Assembly: GCA_020047725.1 (NCBI GenBank)
Contig: JAIFNM010000188.1
Coordinates: 1 to 7,234, forward strand
Direction: 5' to 3'
Source of the DNA: Betaproteobacteria bacterium
GTDB lineage: Bacteria > Pseudomonadota > Gammaproteobacteria > Burkholderiales > Rhodocyclaceae
DNA length: 7,234 nt
Shown: positions 4,984 to 7,234 of the stretch, one piece after another
How the letters are laid out: every line of letters begins with the position of its first letter
How positions within the stretch are numbered: position 1 is the first letter of the stretch
Position numbers and translations under genes: made by a program
The notes under the pieces: generated by a model
The model's database searches: none
Told to the model about the DNA's origin: nothing
The model's input: the letters and a program-made list of their open reading frames with translations, nothing else

Positions 4984-5991
4984 ATGGAACACGCGACTAT
5001 CAGTTTTGGCGTCTTGGCTTTGCTTGTTTTCATGGCGCTCGCTTTCGATTTCATGAATGGTTTCCATGATGCGGCCAATGCCATTGCAACGGTAGTGTCG
5101 ACCCGCGTCATGAAACCGCACACAGCAGTAGCCATGGCTGCCATATGCAATGTGGCCGCTATTTTTGTTTTTGAACTCAAGGTGGCGGCAACCGTTGGCA
5201 AGGGAACCATCGATCCCTCAGTCATCGACTATTACGTGGTCTTTGGTGCCCTGGTCGGTGCCATCGCCTGGAATGTCATCACCTGGTACTACGGGATTCC
5301 TTCCTCGTCCTCACACGCCTTGATCGGTGGACTGATTGGTGCTGCGATTGCGAAAGCCGGACCGGGTTCGCTGATTTCATCCGGGGTCATCAAGGTCGTG
5401 GCGTTCATCCTGATTTCGCCGCTGCTCGGGATGTTGCTTGGCTCGTTGATGATGATCCTTGTCTCCTGGATCTTTCGTCGGAGTACGCCCCGACGTGTCG
5501 ACTCGTGGTCACGCCGACTGCAGCTTATTTCAGCGTCGGCCTACGCGCTGGGTCACGGTGGTAATGACGCGCAAAAAACTATCGGCATTATCTGGATGTT
5601 GCTGCTTTCCGCCGGAATAATGCAGAACGGTGATCCAGTACCGATGTGGGTGATCGTATCCTGCTATTCGGCGATTGGCCTCGGCACGGTTTTTGGTGGC
5701 TGGCGGATTATCAAGCTGATGGGGCAGAAAATTACCAAGTTACGTCCGGTCGGCGGCTTTTGTGCGCAAACCGGTGGTGCAGTAACCCTGTTTTTTGCGA
5801 CTGCGCTCGGAATCCCCGTGTCTACGACACATACCATTACGGGAGCCATTGTCGGCGTCGGTGCGACGAAGCGGCTTTCTGCAGTGCGCTGGGGGCTTGC
5901 CGGAACCATCGTCTGGGCCTGGATTTTGACAATCCCATGCAGTGCCTTGATTTCTGCCGTCTTCTGGTACCTTGGTCGCCTCGTTCTCTGA
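4984..5991 (+). CDS. pit: Low-affinity inorganic phosphate transporter, Pit/PHO4 family
   Basis: This inner-membrane permease is predicted to carry (metal-)phosphate with protons. Both halves of the duplicated PHO4 signature are present: GFHDAANAIAT (26-36) with IPSSSSHALIGG (105-116), and GHGGNDAQKT (190-199) with IPVSTTHTITGA (277-288). At 335 residues it is the short Pit form that pairs with DUF47 proteins, lacking the long central loop of Escherichia coli PitA (about 500 residues). The only long soluble stretch is FRRSTPRRVDSWSRR (164-178). ATG 4984 has only a poor binding site (GGCGCGGCG), suggesting coupling to translation of the DUF47 gene 12 bases upstream. No clear terminator follows on the plus strand. 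Confidence 0.95.
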   Translation: MEHATISFGVLALLVFMALAFDFMNGFHDAANAIATVVSTRVMKPHTAVAMAAICNVAAIFVFELKVAATVGKGTIDPSVIDYYVVFGALVGAIAWNVITWYYGIPSSSSHALIGGLIGAAIAKAGPGSLISSGVIKVVAFILISPLLGMLLGSLMMILVSWIFRRSTPRRVDSWSRRLQLISASAYALGHGGNDAQKTIGIIWMLLLSAGIMQNGDPVPMWVIVSCYSAIGLGTVFGGWRIIKLMGQKITKLRPVGGFCAQTGGAVTLFFATALGIPVSTTHTITGAIVGVGATKRLSAVRWGLAGTIVWAWILTIPCSALISAVFWYLGRLVL

Positions 5992-6028
5992 AAAAAGGCC
6001 GCGTCAAGCATCAGTAGTCAAGGGAGTA

Positions 6029-6065
6029 GACAAAACACCAAACCGGAGAAGCGCGCTTCCCCGGT
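6029..6065 (-). terminator. Terminator of the DUF465 gene
   Basis: On the minus strand ACCGG/CCGGT outer pairs (6065-6061 with 6046-6042) enclose one mismatch, then GAAGC/GCTTC inner pairs around a CGCG tip. After the stem the minus strand continues TTTGGTGTTTTGTC, a broken T-rich tail. It starts 25 bases after the DUF465 stop. The plus-strand side is G-rich, so action on pit transcripts is unlikely. Confidence 0.65.
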
Positions 6066-6089
6066 GGGGTTCCTGCGGCGAAACGTCGT

Positions 6090-6308
6090 TCAGGCCGGAA
6101 TGTCCGGGACCAAGGTTCGTTCGAGGTGGTAAATCTTGTCTTTGAGCAGCAGCTTTCGCTTCTTCAGTCGATGAATCAGCAATTGATCCTGATCGGGCAA
6201 TGGCGTACAGCAAAGATGTTCAATGATCAGATTGAGATCGCGGTGTTCCACCTGAAGTTCGTTCAAAGTGGCGCGTGAATTTGCTATTTCTTCTTCGGTC
6301 AGCATCAT
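6090..6308 (-). CDS. DUF465/YdcH-family small coiled-coil protein
   Basis: The 72-residue product fits DUF465 (YdcH-like): a helix-turn-helix-shaped coiled coil with LQVEHRDLNLIIEHL (18-32), a Pro/Asp turn (36-41), then LIHRLKKRKLLLKDKIYHLE (44-63), where the LKKxKLxxKDxI pattern is the family signature. Its role is not known; members are small cytosolic proteins common in proteobacteria. Two adjacent ATGs (6308 and 6305) are possible; GGAA lies about six to nine bases upstream on the minus strand. It stands alone, convergent with pit, and has its own terminator. Confidence 0.88.
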   Translation of the reverse strand: MMLTEEEIANSRATLNELQVEHRDLNLIIEHLCCTPLPDQDQLLIHRLKKRKLLLKDKIYHLERTLVPDIPA

Positions 6309-6545
6309 TCAAATTTCCGTCAGTTGGTTTAGCCAAGGCACAAGATCCTGTGACCCTCGCCATGAGCGCTCCCGGGGACACAGTCCGCAACACCTCTGAA
6401 TCAGCTTGACTGCAACCGTTCAGAACCTGTCAAGAGGTATAGTAGGCGCACCACAGCGAAAAAACAACGCCGCGATGATGAAGGCGCTTTCGAGGTGCAA
6501 TTGACAGGAATCGGGGCCTTCCGGTATCCACTGTTCGGCAAACCG

Positions 6546-6746
6546 GTCTTGCCCAAATGTTATCGTTCCCTTCTGCATTGGCTGGAAAACATTTTTCTTC
6601 AGGCAGTGTCAAAAAGTCCGGCGCAATGATTTGAGAAGGCCGACGAGTTTCTGTCTGCACTTGAATGTCGCACCTACAGATCCGGCCTGATGATGTTGGA
6701 TACTCCCGACATGTGGGCCGGAGCAATAATGTCGTTGATACGCTAA
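6546..6746 (+). pseudogene. Possible remnant of a FixJ-type response-regulator receiver
   Basis: In one plus frame, 6546-6746 reads YRSLLHWLEN, then a TGA at 6627-6629, then FEKADEFLSALE and LMMLDTPDM before TAA 6744-6746. This follows the order of FixJ/NarL-type receivers: a helix like VRDSLxWLLE, F-x-S-A-E-x-FL-x-A-L, then a strand with LDxxMPxM. The acidic pocket near the start, the switch residues and the DNA-binding domain are absent, so it would be a dead fragment. The same frame is open upstream to 6366 and includes GIGAFRYPLF (6507-6536), which could be the tail of a histidine kinase, but this is weak. The rest of the gene-free stretch 6309-6545 shows nothing I can name. Confidence 0.33.
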
Positions 6747-6756
6747 AGTGGAACCC

Positions 6757-7212
6757 ATGACCAAGACAGCCCTTATTCTTTTTGCCCACGGCGCTCGTGA
6801 CCCTGAATGGGCCTCGCCGCTGCGCCGCGTTTTTGCGGCAGTACGAGCACAGTCGCCTGAACTGCGCGTTGAAGCCGCTTTCCTTGAATTCATGACGCCA
6901 AATCTGCGCGAGAGTGTCGAGTCGCTGGTTGGTGAGGGGTTTGAGCGCATTGTCGTATTGCCAATGTTCATGGCTCAGGGTGGCCACCTCAAGCGCGACG
7001 TGCCTCTGTTACTCGAAGAGTTGCGAATACTTCATCCCGTGGTTCATTTTGAACAGACCTGCCCGGTCGGTGAGGCGGAGAGCATCGTGCAAGCCATGGC
7101 GGCGCATGTATTGGCCCTGGCTGCTTTGGAACCGGCCGGTTCAGATGACCAGTCGGTCCTCGATCAGGGCGCCGTTGGCTTGAAGGCGTGGGATCGTCGG
7201 CAGAAGGTTTAG
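6757..7212 (+). CDS. cbiX: CbiX-type sirohydrochlorin chelatase (short form)
   Basis: CbiX/SirB proteins insert cobalt or iron into sirohydrochlorin, a step in cobalamin or siroheme synthesis. The product begins TALILFAHGARDPEWA (4-19) with the catalytic-type His11, and carries IVVLPMFMAQGGHLKRDVP (65-83), where His77 is the second conserved metal ligand. A core of about 125 residues matches the short, single-domain form that works as a homodimer, and a 25-residue polar tail follows. I prefer ATG 6757 over GTG 6748 because the family starts right at this point and GTGGAA (6748-6753) can act as its binding site. Which metal is used cannot be told: no other tetrapyrrole gene is in the window. 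It is first in its transcript or the only gene; the sequence ends 22 bases after the stop. Confidence 0.9.
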   Translation: MTKTALILFAHGARDPEWASPLRRVFAAVRAQSPELRVEAAFLEFMTPNLRESVESLVGEGFERIVVLPMFMAQGGHLKRDVPLLLEELRILHPVVHFEQTCPVGEAESIVQAMAAHVLALAALEPAGSDDQSVLDQGAVGLKAWDRRQKV

Positions 7213-7234
7213 CCCGGTTTCCTTGTGGAAATGG

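Noticed and set aside
6748..6756. GTG start three codons upstream for the chelatase gene.
   Set aside because: The ATG at 6757 fits the family N-terminus and GTGGAA is better used as its ribosome binding site.
6430..6987. A 185-codon minus-strand open frame overlapping cbiX and the region before it.
   Set aside because: No recognisable motif, rich in Arg, Cys and Thr, and lies antisense to the well-supported chelatase gene.
7213..7234. Short TTTCC/GGAAA stem after cbiX as terminator or binding site of a next gene.
   Set aside because: Only five base pairs, no T-run inside the window, and too little sequence follows to judge.

Overview
The window looks like a chromosomal segment of a betaproteobacterium, perhaps a Rhodocyclaceae-type facultative anaerobe. 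This is inference from gene content (RquA, a DUF47-Pit pair, a YhgN/MarC protein, a DUF465 protein, a short CbiX-type chelatase) and moderate GC content; no taxonomic marker is present. I see no rRNA, tRNA, CRISPR array, transposase or plasmid replication gene.

Positions 1-641 hold a decayed plus-strand gene for a sugar-phosphate isomerase/epimerase-like TIM-barrel protein, broken by two stops and two frame changes. Positions 642-1065 hold no large gene but are rich in control signals: an FNR-type half-palindrome pair, an overlapping inverted repeat, a possible 29-codon ORF with a strong ribosome binding site, and a good sigma70-like promoter. The promoter leads into rquA (1066-1776), which makes rhodoquinone from ubiquinone for anaerobic respiration, followed by a clear intrinsic terminator. 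Positions 1850-2112 hold a hairpin and a doubtful small ORF. A very acidic orphan protein of 144 residues (2113-2547) and a DMT/EamA-family exporter (2649-3548) come next.

The exporter converges with a minus-strand yhgN/MarC membrane protein gene (3545-4141), and the two genes share a single CTAG for both stop codons. The yhgN leader carries a perfect hairpin followed by a U-run and, further upstream, two 6-bp helices in H-type pseudoknot order. This looks like a candidate RNA attenuator and is the least explained element here. Divergent from it is a two-gene phosphate unit: a DUF47 PhoU-like protein (4333-4971) and a short Pit permease (4984-5991), 12 nt apart and probably one operon for phosphate uptake.

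A small minus-strand DUF465 gene (6090-6308) with its own terminator is followed by about 440 bp without an intact gene. The downstream part of that stretch reads like the eroded receiver domain of a FixJ-type response regulator. The last gene (6757-7212) is a CbiX-type chelatase for siroheme or cobalamin synthesis. Overall the window combines an anaerobic-respiration gene, membrane transport genes and two gene remnants. I found no convincing new multi-gene system; the best leads are the control region of rquA and the leader RNA of yhgN.
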